64,000 nucleotides of DNA from Pseudoalteromonas rubra (lineage in GTDB: Bacteria > Pseudomonadota > Gammaproteobacteria > Enterobacterales > Alteromonadaceae): the NCBI RefSeq assembly GCF_000967655.1, contig NZ_JXYA01000054.1, positions 17,205 to 81,204 on the forward strand, read 5' to 3'. Positions 1-9,287 of this stretch are shown one piece after another; positions within the stretch are counted from its first letter, which is position 1, and each line of letters begins with the position of its first letter. Position numbers and translations under genes: made by a program. The notes under the pieces are model-generated. The model worked only from the letters and a program-made list of their open reading frames with translations. It ran no database searches and was not told where the DNA came from.

Positions 1-1112
1 AACTGCTCGAATATCAGGTCCAGGAGCTGGATGAGTTTGCCCTGGAAGAAGGCGAATATGAGCAGATTGAAACTGAGCATACACGCCTGAGCCATAGCCA
101 GACGCTGGCCGAAAGCTGCCAGCGCGAGTTAATGTGTTTGTCTGAGCAAGATGATCAAACCGTTTTAGGCCAGCTTCAGCATAGCGTACAAACCTTCATT
201 GAATTGAGTAACTACGACCCTAAATTACAAGCGATCAGCCAACTATTAGGTGAGGCCGCGGTGCAGCTCGAAGAAGGCTGTCGTGAGCTGCGTGCCTACG
301 GGGAAAATATTGAGCAAGATCCAGAGCGCCTGCAGAGCGTCGAAGACAGACTGGCTCAGGCCATGGCGTTGTCGCGCAAGCACCAGATCAGCCCCGAATT
401 ACTACATCAGCACCACCAGCAATTACATGAAGAGCTGGCATCCATTTGCTCTAACAACGAGCGTATAGAAGATCTGCAGCACGAAATAGCAGAGGCCCTG
501 CACGCCTATCAAATCTCCGCGGCTCAGCTCAGCGAAAGCCGTGCGCAAGCAGCGCTGACCTTAAATGAACTGATCAGTGAAAGCATGCATGAACTGTCAA
601 TGGAAAACGGCCAGTTTGCGATTCAACTCAGTCAACATGAAGACAGACGCCCCAATGAACTGGGCATGGACCAAATTGACTTTCTGGTTTCAACCAACCC
701 CGGCCAGCCTCTGCAAGCCCTGGCCAAAGTGGCCTCTGGTGGTGAGCTGTCACGGATCAGCCTGGCGATCCAGGTGATTATTGCGAACCGGGTCACTACG
801 CCGACCCTGATCTTCGATGAAGTAGATGTTGGTATCTCAGGCCCGACGGCATCTCAGGTGGGTAAACAGCTGCGCCAGCTAGGTAACTCAACTCAGGTGA
901 TCTGTGTAACCCACCTGCCTCAGGTTGCCTGTAGTGGCCATCATCAATTCTTTGTGTCCAAGCGCGTTGAAGACGGTGAAACCTTTACGTCGATGCTCCC
1001 GCTAGTTCAGGAACAACGTATCGATGAAATCGCCCGTTTGCTTGGCGGCGATAAAGTCAGCAGCACCACACGCGCCAGTGCAAAGGAGCTGCTCGAGGTA
1101 CAAGGGGTATAA
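1..1112 (+). CDS. recN: DNA repair protein RecN, C-terminal part (5' end outside window)
   Basis: SMC-like ATPase of double-strand break repair. The frame is open from base 3 through the left edge, so the N-terminal Walker A half lies outside the window. The visible part begins in coiled coil (LLEYQVQELDEF) and continues through Glu/Gln/Leu-rich helix. It ends in the ATPase head, with the ABC-type signature around ASGGELSRISLA and the Walker B stretch TLIFDEVDVGISG followed by VICVTHLPQVA. These head motifs and the coiled coil identify RecN securely. It is convergent with gltD, with a shared terminator hairpin between them. Nothing is odd apart from the edge truncation. Confidence 0.96.
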   Translation, partial: LLEYQVQELDEFALEEGEYEQIETEHTRLSHSQTLAESCQRELMCLSEQDDQTVLGQLQHSVQTFIELSNYDPKLQAISQLLGEAAVQLEEGCRELRAYGENIEQDPERLQSVEDRLAQAMALSRKHQISPELLHQHHQQLHEELASICSNNERIEDLQHEIAEALHAYQISAAQLSESRAQAALTLNELISESMHELSMENGQFAIQLSQHEDRRPNELGMDQIDFLVSTNPGQPLQALAKVASGGELSRISLAIQVIIANRVTTPTLIFDEVDVGISGPTASQVGKQLRQLGNSTQVICVTHLPQVACSGHHQFFVSKRVEDGETFTSMLPLVQEQRIDEIARLLGGDKVSSTTRASAKELLEVQGV

Positions 1113-1143
1113 CGCGTAAAACTAGAGCCGCTTAGGTAACAAC

Positions 1144-1189
1144 AAACAAGCCTACCGGCCAGTGCAACTGGTTCACGATAGGCTTGTTT
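1144..1189. terminator. Bidirectional terminator between recN and gltD
   Basis: Perfect 11-bp arms AAACAAGCCTA (1144-1154) and TAGGCTTGTTT (1179-1189), with a smaller nested hairpin (CCAGT/ACTGG) in the loop. A-rich and T-rich flanks would serve both convergent genes. Confidence 0.8.
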
Positions 1190-1224
1190 TGAGGCAACCC
1201 AAAGCTTAGTGCAGTTTCACCGCT

Positions 1225-2640
1225 TTATACCCCAAGATAATCCATGATCCCTTCCGCGGCGTTACGACCTTCGAAAATTGCGGTCACCACTAAGTCAGAA
1301 CCACGCACGGCATCGCCACCTGCAAAGATTTTTTCATTACTGGTTTGGTGTGTAAATGCGCCTTTTTCTGGAGCTACAATACCACCCCACTCGTTGATTG
1401 CGACATCATACGCTGCCAGCCAGTCGAGGTTATGCGGTTTAAAGCCAAACGCCATGATCACGGCATCCGCTTCAATCACGTGTTCAGAGCCTGCGACTTC
1501 TTGCGCGCGCCTGCGGCCATTTTCATCAGGCTCACCGAGTTCAGTCCGCACCATACGAACGCCTGAAACCTGACCATTATGGTCAAGTTCAATGCCCTTA
1601 GGCTGAACGTTAAAGCTAAATTTAACGCCCTCTTCTTTTGCATTCTTAACTTCCCGGCGCGACCCCGGCATATTGGCTTCATCCCGACGATACGCACAGG
1701 TTACCGATTTTGCCCCCTGACGCACGGATGTTCGCACGCAGTCCATTGCGGTATCACCGCCACCGAGTACCACAACGCGCTTGTCGGCCATATCGATATA
1801 TGCCTGCTTACTCTCGTCGTAACCCATGACCCGGTTGGTGTTACCGATCAGGAACGGCAGGGCATCATAGACGTGCTCCGCATCCTCATTCTCCAGACCA
1901 GCCCGCATATACTGATAAGTGCCCACACCGATAAAAACTGCATCGTACTGAGACAGTAAATCGTCCATACTGATGTCAGTGCCTATCTCCGTATTAAGGC
2001 GGAACTCTACCCCCATTTCCGTGAAGATCTCGCGGCGTTTTTCCATCACGGACTTTTCTAACTTGAATGATGGAATACCAAATGTCAGCAAACCGCCGAT
2101 CTCTGGGTTTCGATCAAACACCACGGGCTTTACACCGTTACGCACCAAAATATCCGCACAACCTAGCCCGGCAGGGCCCGCGCCAATAATCGCGACCTTT
2201 TTATCAGTCCAGGTGACATAAGACATATCGGGCTTCCAGCCCTGGGCAAACGCTGTATCTGTGATGTATTTCTCAATATTGCCTATGGTTACGGCACCAA
2301 ATTCATCATTGAGCGTACAGGACCCTTCACACAAACGGTCTTGCGGACAAACCCGGCCACACACTTCAGGCAGGCTATTGGTCCGGTGCGACAACTCCGC
2401 AGCTTCCAGGATCCTGCCCGTACGGATCAGCTTTAGCCACTGCGGAATATAATTGTGCACCGGACACTTCCACTCGCAATAGGGGTTGCCGCAATCCAGG
2501 CAGCGATCGGCCTGAGAGCTCACCTGCTGCTTTGAAAAGGGCTCATAAATTTCGACGAAAGAGCTTTTGCGTGTTGTAATTGGCTTCTTTCTCGGGTCGA
2601 TGCGCTGAACATCGATAAATTGATAGACATTTTCGCTCAT
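1225..2640 (-). CDS. gltD: Glutamate synthase (NADPH) small subunit
   Basis: 471 aa, the usual length. It transfers electrons from NADPH through FAD and Fe-S clusters to GltB for glutamate synthesis from glutamine and 2-oxoglutarate. Visible motifs are the N-terminal cysteine sets for [4Fe-4S] clusters (CLDCGNPYCEWKCPVH near residue 47 and CGRVCPQDRLCEGSC near 93), a FAD-binding GAGPAGLGCAD near 152, and a NADPH-binding GGGDTAMDC near 293. It starts 8 bp after the gltB stop, so it is the second gene of a gltBD operon. The ATG at 2640 gives the normal N-terminus (MSENVYQFIDVQR). Confidence 0.97.
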   Translation of the reverse strand: MSENVYQFIDVQRIDPRKKPITTRKSSFVEIYEPFSKQQVSSQADRCLDCGNPYCEWKCPVHNYIPQWLKLIRTGRILEAAELSHRTNSLPEVCGRVCPQDRLCEGSCTLNDEFGAVTIGNIEKYITDTAFAQGWKPDMSYVTWTDKKVAIIGAGPAGLGCADILVRNGVKPVVFDRNPEIGGLLTFGIPSFKLEKSVMEKRREIFTEMGVEFRLNTEIGTDISMDDLLSQYDAVFIGVGTYQYMRAGLENEDAEHVYDALPFLIGNTNRVMGYDESKQAYIDMADKRVVVLGGGDTAMDCVRTSVRQGAKSVTCAYRRDEANMPGSRREVKNAKEEGVKFSFNVQPKGIELDHNGQVSGVRMVRTELGEPDENGRRRAQEVAGSEHVIEADAVIMAFGFKPHNLDWLAAYDVAINEWGGIVAPEKGAFTHQTSNEKIFAGGDAVRGSDLVVTAIFEGRNAAEGIMDYLGV

Positions 2641-2648
2641 ACTTCCCC

Positions 2649-5600
2649 CTATTGTGCCTGTACACGTAATTCAGCACTGCTGCGTGCGCGATGTCCCAGC
2701 AAGCTCTTAACATCGCTTGATTTTGGTTTTATCAGCCTGAACATAGGCACATACAATTCAAAGTTAGCCAGGATCTGCTCTGCCCGGCACGATGCAGTAT
2801 GCTCCAGGTGTTCAGCTATCAGACCACGTAAATGCTCCTGCATGGTATCGAGCCCATCCAGGGGCAGTACTTCAACCAACTCAGGGTTATACCGTTTTTC
2901 GAAATCACCGGCTTCGTCGAGTACGTAGGCAAAACCTCCTGTCATACCGGCGCCAAAGTTAACCCCTACCTGACCCAACACACAAACCACACCACCTGTC
3001 ATATATTCACAGCCGTTATCACCTAACCCCTCAACGGTGGCCTGCACGCCTGAGTTGCGCACTGCGAAGCGCTCACCAGCGCGCCCTGCGGCATACAACT
3101 TGCCGCCGGTCGCCCCGTACAAACAGGTATTACCCGCAATGGTGGCCTGATGAGTCTGAAAACTCGAGCCTACCGGTGGGCGCAGCACCAGCTTTCCGCC
3201 CGCCATGCCTTTACCGACATAATCGTTGGCATCACCCACCAGTGTCATTTCAAGGCCACCGGCATTCCACACTCCAAACGCCTGCCCGGCAGTGCCATGC
3301 AGTTCGATCACCACAGGATCTGCGGCCATGCCCTGGTTACCATGACGAGAGGCAATATAGCCAGACAACATAGCACCCACAGAGCGGTCGGTATTTTTGA
3401 TCCGACTCACCAAAGAAGTACCTGTTTTGTCATCTATCGCCTGTTTCGCTTTTTCAAGCAGGCTCTCATTGAGTTGACCCTGATAGTGCGACGTGTTCGG
3501 CGCACTGCAATAGAGCGTTTCGCCCGACGGGTTCGCCGGTTTTGCCAGCAAAGGTTGAAGATCAAGCTTTTGCTGTCTTGCCGTTGTGCCATCTAGTACC
3601 TCAAGTAAATCCGTTCGGCCAATTAAATCCGTCAGTTTACTGATACCCATAGACGCCATAATTTCGCGCGCTTCCTGGGCAATAAAACGGAAATAGTTCA
3701 TCGCCATTTCCGGCAAGCCATGGTAGTGCTTCTGTCGCAGAGTCTCATCCTGCGTAGCAACACCCGTAGCACAGTTATTCAGATGACAGATCCGCAGATA
3801 TTTACAGCCAAGTGCAACCATAGGGCCTGTACCAAAGCCAAAGCTTTCGGCACCCAAAATAGCCGCTTTGATGATGTCCAGGCCAGTTTTCAGGCCCCCA
3901 TCCGTTTGCAAACGAATGCGATGACGCAGGCCATTTTCAACCAGCGCCTGCTGGGTTTCGGCTAGGCCAAGCTCCCAGGGGCTGCCCGCATATTTAACGG
4001 ATGTGAGCGGACTGGCGCCTGTGCCTCCGTCGTAACCTGCAATAGTGATTAAGTCTGCGTAGGCCTTTGCCACCCCCGTGGCAATGGTACCAACACCCGG
4101 TTCTGAGACCAGCTTAACGGAGATCATCGCCTTGGGATTAACCTGCTTAAGGTCGAAGATCAGCTGTGCCAAGTCTTCAATGGAGTAGATATCATGGTGT
4201 GGCGGGGGTGAAATGAGCGTTACGCCCGGCACCGAATATCTGAGTTTGGCGATATAAGGGGTCACCTTTTCACCTGGCAACTGACCGCCCTCGCCGGGCT
4301 TAGCACCCTGTGCAACTTTTATCTGGATCACATCTGCACTTTGCAGATAGTGGGGAGTTACGCCAAAACGACCCGACGCCACCTGTTTAATCCGCGAGTT
4401 TTTCTCCGTACCAAAACGTAATTTGTCTTCTCCGCCTTCACCTGAATTGGAGCAGCCACCGAGACGGTTCATGGCAATCGCCAGCGCTTCATGGGCTTCC
4501 GGCGATAAAGCACCAATACTCATTGCCGCTGAATCAAAGCGTTTATACAGCTCTGTAGCAGGCTCCACCTCGTCCAGGTCAATTGCGGGTCCTTGTGTGT
4601 TGAGCTTCAAAAGATCTCGCAAATTGGTAACTGGACGATTGTTTACCAGAGTGGCATATTTCTGGTAGTCCTCATACTTGCCCGAGCGCACCGCAACTTG
4701 CAGGGACTGCACCACATCCGGGTTATAAGCATGATACTCTCCGCCATGGACAAACTTCAGTAAACCGCCGTGAGACAGCAATTTACGCTTGCTGTACGCC
4801 AGCTTATGTAACTGCGCACCATCAGCCTCGAACTCAGCAAATCCAGCTCCCTGAATACGACTGCTAACGCCTTTAAAACACAATTCAACAATTTCGTCTG
4901 ACAGACCCACGGCCTCAAACAACATAGAGCAACGATAAGACGCTATCGTACTGATCCCCATCTTAGACATGATCTTGTAAAGACCTTTGTTGATGGCATT
5001 GCGATAGGCCAGCGTCACCTCTCGATAAGTTTTGTCGATGACTTTGCTGTCGCACAGCGCAACCAAAGTCTCATAGGCCAGATAGGGGTAAATCGCGGTA
5101 GCGCCAAAGCCAAGTAGCACGGCAAACTGATGTGGATCCCGCGCACTGCCGGTTTCAACTATAACATTGGAATCGCAGCGTAAATTGGTATTAACCAGCC
5201 GTTGCTGCACGGCACCAACCGCCATTGCAGCTGGCACTGGCATGGTGTCCTGGCTGATATATCGGTCACTTAACAGTAGCATGACACAACCAGACGCTGC
5301 TTTTTCCTGTGCTTCATCACAGATCCGCTCAATCGCCGCTTTGAGGCTTTCCGTATTCGGATCGTAGTTCAATGAAATACGACATACGCTGTAGTGGTCA
5401 TCGTCTGCCGCTAACAGCTGCTGAATATCGGAATAAGTCAGAACTGGCGAATCAAACTGCAAGCGCTTAGCATGACCGGTCGTTTCGTTAAAAACGTTTT
5501 GCTCGCGACCAATACAGGTGGCAAGTGACATCACGTGATTCTCACGCAGTGGGTCGATGGGCGGGTTGGTTACCTGAGCAAATTTTTGTCTAAAGTAATC

Positions 5601-7109
5601 ATAGAGTGAGCGGATCCCCTCTGATAACACAGCAAACGGAGTGTCATCACCCATAGAACCTGTGGCCTCCTGACCATTCTGGCCCATCACCCGGATCACT
5701 TGCTCAATTTCTTCGTTGCTATACGCGAATAACTTTTGATAAGTCAGCAAAGTGTCGCTCTCAAAATCGCGTTGCCCGGCATCGGCTTCATCCAACGCTT
5801 CGAAGGGGGTTAAGCGCTTAACATTTTGTTCCAGCCAGGTTTTGTATGGATGACGTGCTTTTAAGTCCTCGTCAATCTCGTCGGATTGCCAGATTTTGCC
5901 ATGCAATGTATCCACCACCAGCAACTCACCTGGTCCGACACGTCCCTTTTCAATAACTTCATCCGGCTCATAGTCCCAGATCCCCACCTCGGAAGCCAGG
6001 GTAATAAAACCATCCTGCGTTATCACGTAACGCGCCGGACGCAGGCCATTTCGATCTAGATTACAAGCCGCAAACCGGCCATCAGACATTACTATGCCCG
6101 CCGGACCATCCCAGGGCTCCATATGCATAGAGTTAAAATCGTAAAACGCTCTGAGTTCATCATCCATAGCGCGGTTTTTCTGCCACGCAGGCGGCACCAG
6201 CATACGCATCGCCCGAAAGATATCCATGCCACCTGCCAGAAATAACTCCAGCATGTTGTCGAGGCTGGATGAATCCGACCCACTTTCGTTTACAAATGGG
6301 GCTGCACTTTGTAAGTCAGGCAGCAAAGGCGAGGCAAACTTATAAGCCCGTGCCTTAGCCCACTGTCGGTTGCCGGTGATGGTGTTTATCTCGCCGTTGT
6401 GCGCCAGATAACGAAATGGCTGCGCTAATGGCCAGCGAGGTTGAGTATTGGTAGAAAAACGCTGGTGAAAAACGCAAATCGCACTGGTCATGCGGATATC
6501 CGCCAGATCCAGATAAAAATTTGGCAGATCGGCCGGCATCATCAGGCCTTTGTAAATGGTAACCAGGCCCGACAAACTGGCAATGTAAAAGTCAGGATCT
6601 GAGCTCAGACGTTTTTCGATACGGCGGCGCGCAATGTACAACCGACGTTCAAGATCTTTTGGTCGCCATCCTTCCGGTGCAGATACAAAGACCTGTTCAA
6701 ACAGGGGTAATTGCTCTGTTGCTATAGGACCAAGCATGCTCGGATCGGTAGGTACACTGCGCCAGCCCACTAAGCTTAATGTTTCTTTTTCTAATTCTTC
6801 GTTGATGATATCACGGGCTTGCGTGGCAAGTGCCGAGTCCTGGTTAAGAAAAACCATACCAACTGCATAGTTTTTACCAAGATGCCAGTCGTTTTCGGCC
6901 GCCACCGCCCTGAAAAAGCTGTCTGGCTTTTGCAGCAATAAGCCACAGCCATCTCCGGTTTTTCCATCCGCAGCAATGCCCCCGCGGTGCTGCATTCTGT
7001 CCAGGCCAGTAATTGCCGTGCGGATCAGCTTGTGACTTGCTTGACCTTGCGTATGTGCTATCAAACCAAAGCCACAGTTTTCTTTTTCTAATGCCGAGTC
7101 ATATAACAT
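2649..7109 (-). CDS. gltB: Glutamate synthase (NADPH) large subunit
   Basis: 1486 aa, typical for the bacterial alpha subunit. The start MLYDSALEKEN is followed at once by CGFGLIAH. That Cys12 is the N-terminal nucleophile of the class II glutaminase domain once the short propeptide is removed, which supports this ATG. A strong Shine-Dalgarno (GGGGAGGAG) lies just upstream. The central FMN and 2-oxoglutarate domain carries the 3Fe-4S cysteines in CRICHLNNCATGVATQ. The C-terminal beta-helix has the usual glycine-rich repeats (GATGGKLYAAGRAGE). First gene of gltBD, for ammonium assimilation with glutamine synthetase. The promoter region is described separately. Confidence 0.97.
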   Translation of the reverse strand: MLYDSALEKENCGFGLIAHTQGQASHKLIRTAITGLDRMQHRGGIAADGKTGDGCGLLLQKPDSFFRAVAAENDWHLGKNYAVGMVFLNQDSALATQARDIINEELEKETLSLVGWRSVPTDPSMLGPIATEQLPLFEQVFVSAPEGWRPKDLERRLYIARRRIEKRLSSDPDFYIASLSGLVTIYKGLMMPADLPNFYLDLADIRMTSAICVFHQRFSTNTQPRWPLAQPFRYLAHNGEINTITGNRQWAKARAYKFASPLLPDLQSAAPFVNESGSDSSSLDNMLELFLAGGMDIFRAMRMLVPPAWQKNRAMDDELRAFYDFNSMHMEPWDGPAGIVMSDGRFAACNLDRNGLRPARYVITQDGFITLASEVGIWDYEPDEVIEKGRVGPGELLVVDTLHGKIWQSDEIDEDLKARHPYKTWLEQNVKRLTPFEALDEADAGQRDFESDTLLTYQKLFAYSNEEIEQVIRVMGQNGQEATGSMGDDTPFAVLSEGIRSLYDYFRQKFAQVTNPPIDPLRENHVMSLATCIGREQNVFNETTGHAKRLQFDSPVLTYSDIQQLLAADDDHYSVCRISLNYDPNTESLKAAIERICDEAQEKAASGCVMLLLSDRYISQDTMPVPAAMAVGAVQQRLVNTNLRCDSNVIVETGSARDPHQFAVLLGFGATAIYPYLAYETLVALCDSKVIDKTYREVTLAYRNAINKGLYKIMSKMGISTIASYRCSMLFEAVGLSDEIVELCFKGVSSRIQGAGFAEFEADGAQLHKLAYSKRKLLSHGGLLKFVHGGEYHAYNPDVVQSLQVAVRSGKYEDYQKYATLVNNRPVTNLRDLLKLNTQGPAIDLDEVEPATELYKRFDSAAMSIGALSPEAHEALAIAMNRLGGCSNSGEGGEDKLRFGTEKNSRIKQVASGRFGVTPHYLQSADVIQIKVAQGAKPGEGGQLPGEKVTPYIAKLRYSVPGVTLISPPPHHDIYSIEDLAQLIFDLKQVNPKAMISVKLVSEPGVGTIATGVAKAYADLITIAGYDGGTGASPLTSVKYAGSPWELGLAETQQALVENGLRHRIRLQTDGGLKTGLDIIKAAILGAESFGFGTGPMVALGCKYLRICHLNNCATGVATQDETLRQKHYHGLPEMAMNYFRFIAQEAREIMASMGISKLTDLIGRTDLLEVLDGTTARQQKLDLQPLLAKPANPSGETLYCSAPNTSHYQGQLNESLLEKAKQAIDDKTGTSLVSRIKNTDRSVGAMLSGYIASRHGNQGMAADPVVIELHGTAGQAFGVWNAGGLEMTLVGDANDYVGKGMAGGKLVLRPPVGSSFQTHQATIAGNTCLYGATGGKLYAAGRAGERFAVRNSGVQATVEGLGDNGCEYMTGGVVCVLGQVGVNFGAGMTGGFAYVLDEAGDFEKRYNPELVEVLPLDGLDTMQEHLRGLIAEHLEHTASCRAEQILANFELYVPMFRLIKPKSSDVKSLLGHRARSSAELRVQAQ

Positions 7110-7580
7110 GGACTCCTCCCCTTGCTACAACTGCCAGCAGGTAATGTCAGACGAATTACTGGCAGATAATCAAAGCTAGCCTTGATTAGTATTCGAGTCA
7201 ATACAATAAAGAATAGTTATTCACACACATGAATATTTCTCATAAAAAAGGTACTTAAAACAATTCTTCTCATTTCTAAAAATATCAATTAAAGGTAGAA
7301 AACCACAAAATGACACCGGTATCAAATCAAAAAACCACGAGTAACAATATAGAAAATAGGAAGTTTACGTAAACGTAACGGCCAGACAAGCAATGAATAA
7401 ATATTCATTATTCACCTCGTGAATTTGGCAATTCCTTATTTTCTGCCGCACACGCGCTTGACGTACGCGTAAACTCGGTGTTGCAAAACTAAAAATATGG
7501 CGTGAAGCTATAGAGAGATATCAATGGTAAAAAACGTCTGAAGGCTATAAAGGTAGGCTGTCTGGTAAATTCTATAGATA
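7110..7580. promoter_or_regulatory. gltBD upstream region, rich in palindromes
   Basis: About 470 bp without a credible ORF. Going upstream from gltB it contains: a near-perfect 22-bp dyad at 7167-7188; a possible promoter (minus strand, -35 TTGACT at 7201-7196, 17-bp spacer, weak -10 TAGCTT at 7178-7173); the 12-bp palindrome GTTTACGTAAAC at 7363-7374; an ArgR-type box at 7394-7407; and ATTCAC-CTC-GTGAAT at 7410-7424. The region is A/T-rich. Which elements act on gltB is inference; the symmetry is directly visible. Confidence 0.6.
7394..7407. promoter_or_regulatory. Candidate ARG box (ArgR operator)
   Basis: TGAATAAATATTCA matches the enterobacterial ARG-box core TGAATWWWWATTCA at every fixed position. 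It lies about 285 bp upstream of the gltB start codon. ArgR participates in control of gltBDF in Escherichia coli, so the placement is sensible. Functional ARG boxes usually come in pairs 21 bp apart, and I do not find a good second box at that spacing. Confidence 0.5.
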
Positions 7581-7615
7581 CAAAAAAAGGCATGTGATGC
7601 AATGCTCACATGCCT
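7581..7615 (-). terminator. Rho-independent terminator of grxD
   Basis: 10-bp stem AGGCATGTGA (7588-7597) with TCACATGCCT (7606-7615) and an 8-nt loop. Read on the minus strand it is followed by a run of seven T (A7582-A7588 on the plus strand). It lies 22 bp past the grxD stop. Confidence 0.88.
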
Positions 7616-7636
7616 CGAATATCTGCGATATCAGGT

Positions 7637-7984
7637 TTACTCCGCTTTTTCAGCGTCGTCTTCTTTATATTTCGCGGCAGTTTCAGCAATTAGTGGCTGC
7701 AACTCACCCTTTTGGAACATCTCGATGATAATGTCACATCCACCGATCAGCTCACCCTCAACCCACAACTGCGGAAAAGTCGGCCAGTTAGCATAATGAG
7801 GCAGCTCAGCACGAATGTCCGGGTTAAGCAAAATATCGACGTAAGCAAACTGCTCGCCACACGCCATGAGCGCTTGAGATGCCTGCGAAGAAAAACCGCA
7901 GTTAGGTAGCTTGGGCGATCCCTTCATGTATAGGATGATCGGATTCTCTGCGATTTGCTGTTTAATCTTTTCAATGGTTTCCAT
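7637..7984 (-). CDS. grxD: Monothiol glutaredoxin Grx4 (Fe-S cluster carrier)
   Basis: 115 aa, the full length of a single-domain monothiol glutaredoxin. The active-site motif is CGFS (residues 29-32, in PKLPNCGFSSQA), and the glutathione-contacting WPTFPQLWVEGELIGG and GCDIIIEM segments follow. Such proteins bind a bridging [2Fe-2S] cluster with glutathione and BolA partners, and deliver clusters or report iron status in the cytoplasm. It is transcribed divergently from sodB across about 270 bp and has its own terminator. Placement next to Fe-SOD is common in gammaproteobacteria. Confidence 0.96.
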   Translation of the reverse strand: METIEKIKQQIAENPIILYMKGSPKLPNCGFSSQASQALMACGEQFAYVDILLNPDIRAELPHYANWPTFPQLWVEGELIGGCDIIIEMFQKGELQPLIAETAAKYKEDDAEKAE

Positions 7985-8137
7985 TATTTACCTCAAAATG
8001 ACGATAGCATAACTCATCATATCACTCACTTTGCTACGCAGCCGTTGTCAATAGATCAGCCTGGCGGTACAAAATGAATGCAATCTGAGCCATTCATTCT
8101 ACAAGTCTTGGCTATTGCCATTGCTGTTTGCCAAAAC

Positions 8138-8164
8138 TTGAGTAAAATACTCAGGAATTATAGT
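8138..8164 (+). promoter_or_regulatory. Possible sodB promoter overlapped by a palindrome
   Basis: TTGAGT (8138-8143) and TATAGT (8159-8164) form a -35/-10-like pair with a short 15-bp spacer. The dyad TGAGTA-AAA-TACTCA (8139-8153) covers the -35 and most of the spacer, so a bound dimeric regulator could block polymerase. No regulator is assigned. Confidence 0.4.
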
Positions 8165-8257
8165 ATCACTATATGCCGTCAAATCGTATAGAAATGTAAG
8201 CTAAGATAGAGATTGCTTCTATTGTTTTGGCAATTTAACAACGAAATGGAGATTAAC

Positions 8258-8839
8258 ATGGCTTTTGAACTACCGTCACTTCCTTATGCTATCAACGCGC
8301 TTGAGCCGCATATTTCTCAGGAAACACTTGAGTTCCACCACGGTAAACACCACAACACATACGTTGTAAAACTGAACGGCCTTATCCAGGGCACAGACCT
8401 TGAGAACAAATCTTTAGAAGAAATCGTATGTAACTCTGAAGGCGGCGTATTCAACAATGCAGCCCAGATCTGGAACCACACTTTCTACTGGCACAGCCTG
8501 GCACCAAATGGTGGTGGCGAGCCTACTGGCAAAGTAGCAGAGCTGATCAACGCAAAATGGGGCTCATTTGCTGCATTCCAGGAAGCGTTCAACGATAAAG
8601 CAGTAAACAACTTCGGTTCTAGCTGGACTTGGTTGGTACAGCTTGCAGACGGCTCTTTAGACATCGTAAACACGTCTAACGCAGCGACTCCGCTTACTGA
8701 AGAAGGCGTAACGCCAATCATCACTGTAGACCTGTGGGAACACGCTTACTACATCGATTACCGCAACGTTCGTCCAGATTACCTGAAAGGTTTCTGGGCA
8801 CTGGTTAACTGGGATTTTGCAAACGAAAACCTTGCTTAA
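8258..8839 (+). CDS. sodB: Superoxide dismutase [Fe]
   Basis: 193 aa. Dismutates superoxide in the cytoplasm. The start is set at MAFELPSLPYA, where SodB proteins begin, with GGAG about 6 nt upstream; an in-frame upstream codon at 8213 would add 15 non-conserved residues. Metal ligands are visible in the H-bearing helix LEFHHGKHHNTYV, in WNHTFYW, and in the C-terminal DLWEHAYYIDY. The Fe-type hallmark is the Gln in NNAAQIWNH, and the segment matching the Mn-type NQDSPL reads SNAATPL. A second SOD of Mn type lies at 63.3 kb. A strong terminator follows. Confidence 0.96.
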   Translation: MAFELPSLPYAINALEPHISQETLEFHHGKHHNTYVVKLNGLIQGTDLENKSLEEIVCNSEGGVFNNAAQIWNHTFYWHSLAPNGGGEPTGKVAELINAKWGSFAAFQEAFNDKAVNNFGSSWTWLVQLADGSLDIVNTSNAATPLTEEGVTPIITVDLWEHAYYIDYRNVRPDYLKGFWALVNWDFANENLA

Positions 8840-8852
8840 TATCAGATAATCC

Positions 8853-8882
8853 AAAAAGGCGCTCTGTTGTAGCGCCTTTTTT
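8853..8882 (+). terminator. sodB terminator
   Basis: AAAAAGGCGCT (8853-8863) pairs with AGCGCCTTTTT (8871-8881), 7-nt loop, ending in T-rich sequence, 13 bp past the stop. Confidence 0.9.
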
Positions 8883-9287
8883 GTTGCCTTTTTACCCTAG
8901 CTGACTTCCTTCCGCTGACATGCCTGATATCAACTCAGCTTTTCCTGTGTTTCTAGAAGGTGAACTGCGAACACCACAGTAAAACATACATATGTGACCA
9001 TCATTTTTTTGCCAATTTTTATCAATCTGCAAACGCCAAAATCTCCCCTGTAAAGCACCTATTTGGCACTAAGTTCACCGCTTTAGTAGCCTAATTTGGC
9101 CATTTCTGCCCAAGTATTAGAATAAAGTGCCGTAACTCTCATTCGGTATCTAATTCTTATACCATTGCACTGTGTTCAACAGACATTAAATTACTGGAAT
9201 TTTTAGGCAATTTTTGAATATCCCGACTAAGCTTTAAGTAGCCTTGCATTAAGAGACCGCATCATCAACAGGTTATTGGAGTTCATT
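8883..9287. other. sodB-prkA intergenic region without a recognisable gene
   Basis: About 400 bp, A/T-rich, no ORF with a ribosome binding site. It must hold the promoter for the prkA operon, but I cannot point to a convincing sigma-70, sigma-S or sigma-54 site. A TGGCAC at 9064-9069 lacks the matching -12 TTGCA. Confidence 0.5.

Noticed and set aside
1244..1573. Antisense open frames over gltD, gltB, nadB and the other large genes
   Set aside because: They are shadows of well-identified genes, with no ribosome sites and no recognisable domains.
7413..7430. Second ARG box paired with the one at 7394-7407
   Set aside because: At the required 21-bp offset the sequence lacks both TGAAT and ATTCA halves.
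8213..8257. N-terminal extension of SodB
   Set aside because: The 15 extra residues are not SOD-like and the GGAG lies before the inner ATG.
9064..9069. TGGCAC as part of a sigma-54 promoter for prkA
   Set aside because: The -12 element five bases later reads TCACC, not TTGCA; yeaG control by NtrC in enterics made it tempting but the sequence does not support it.
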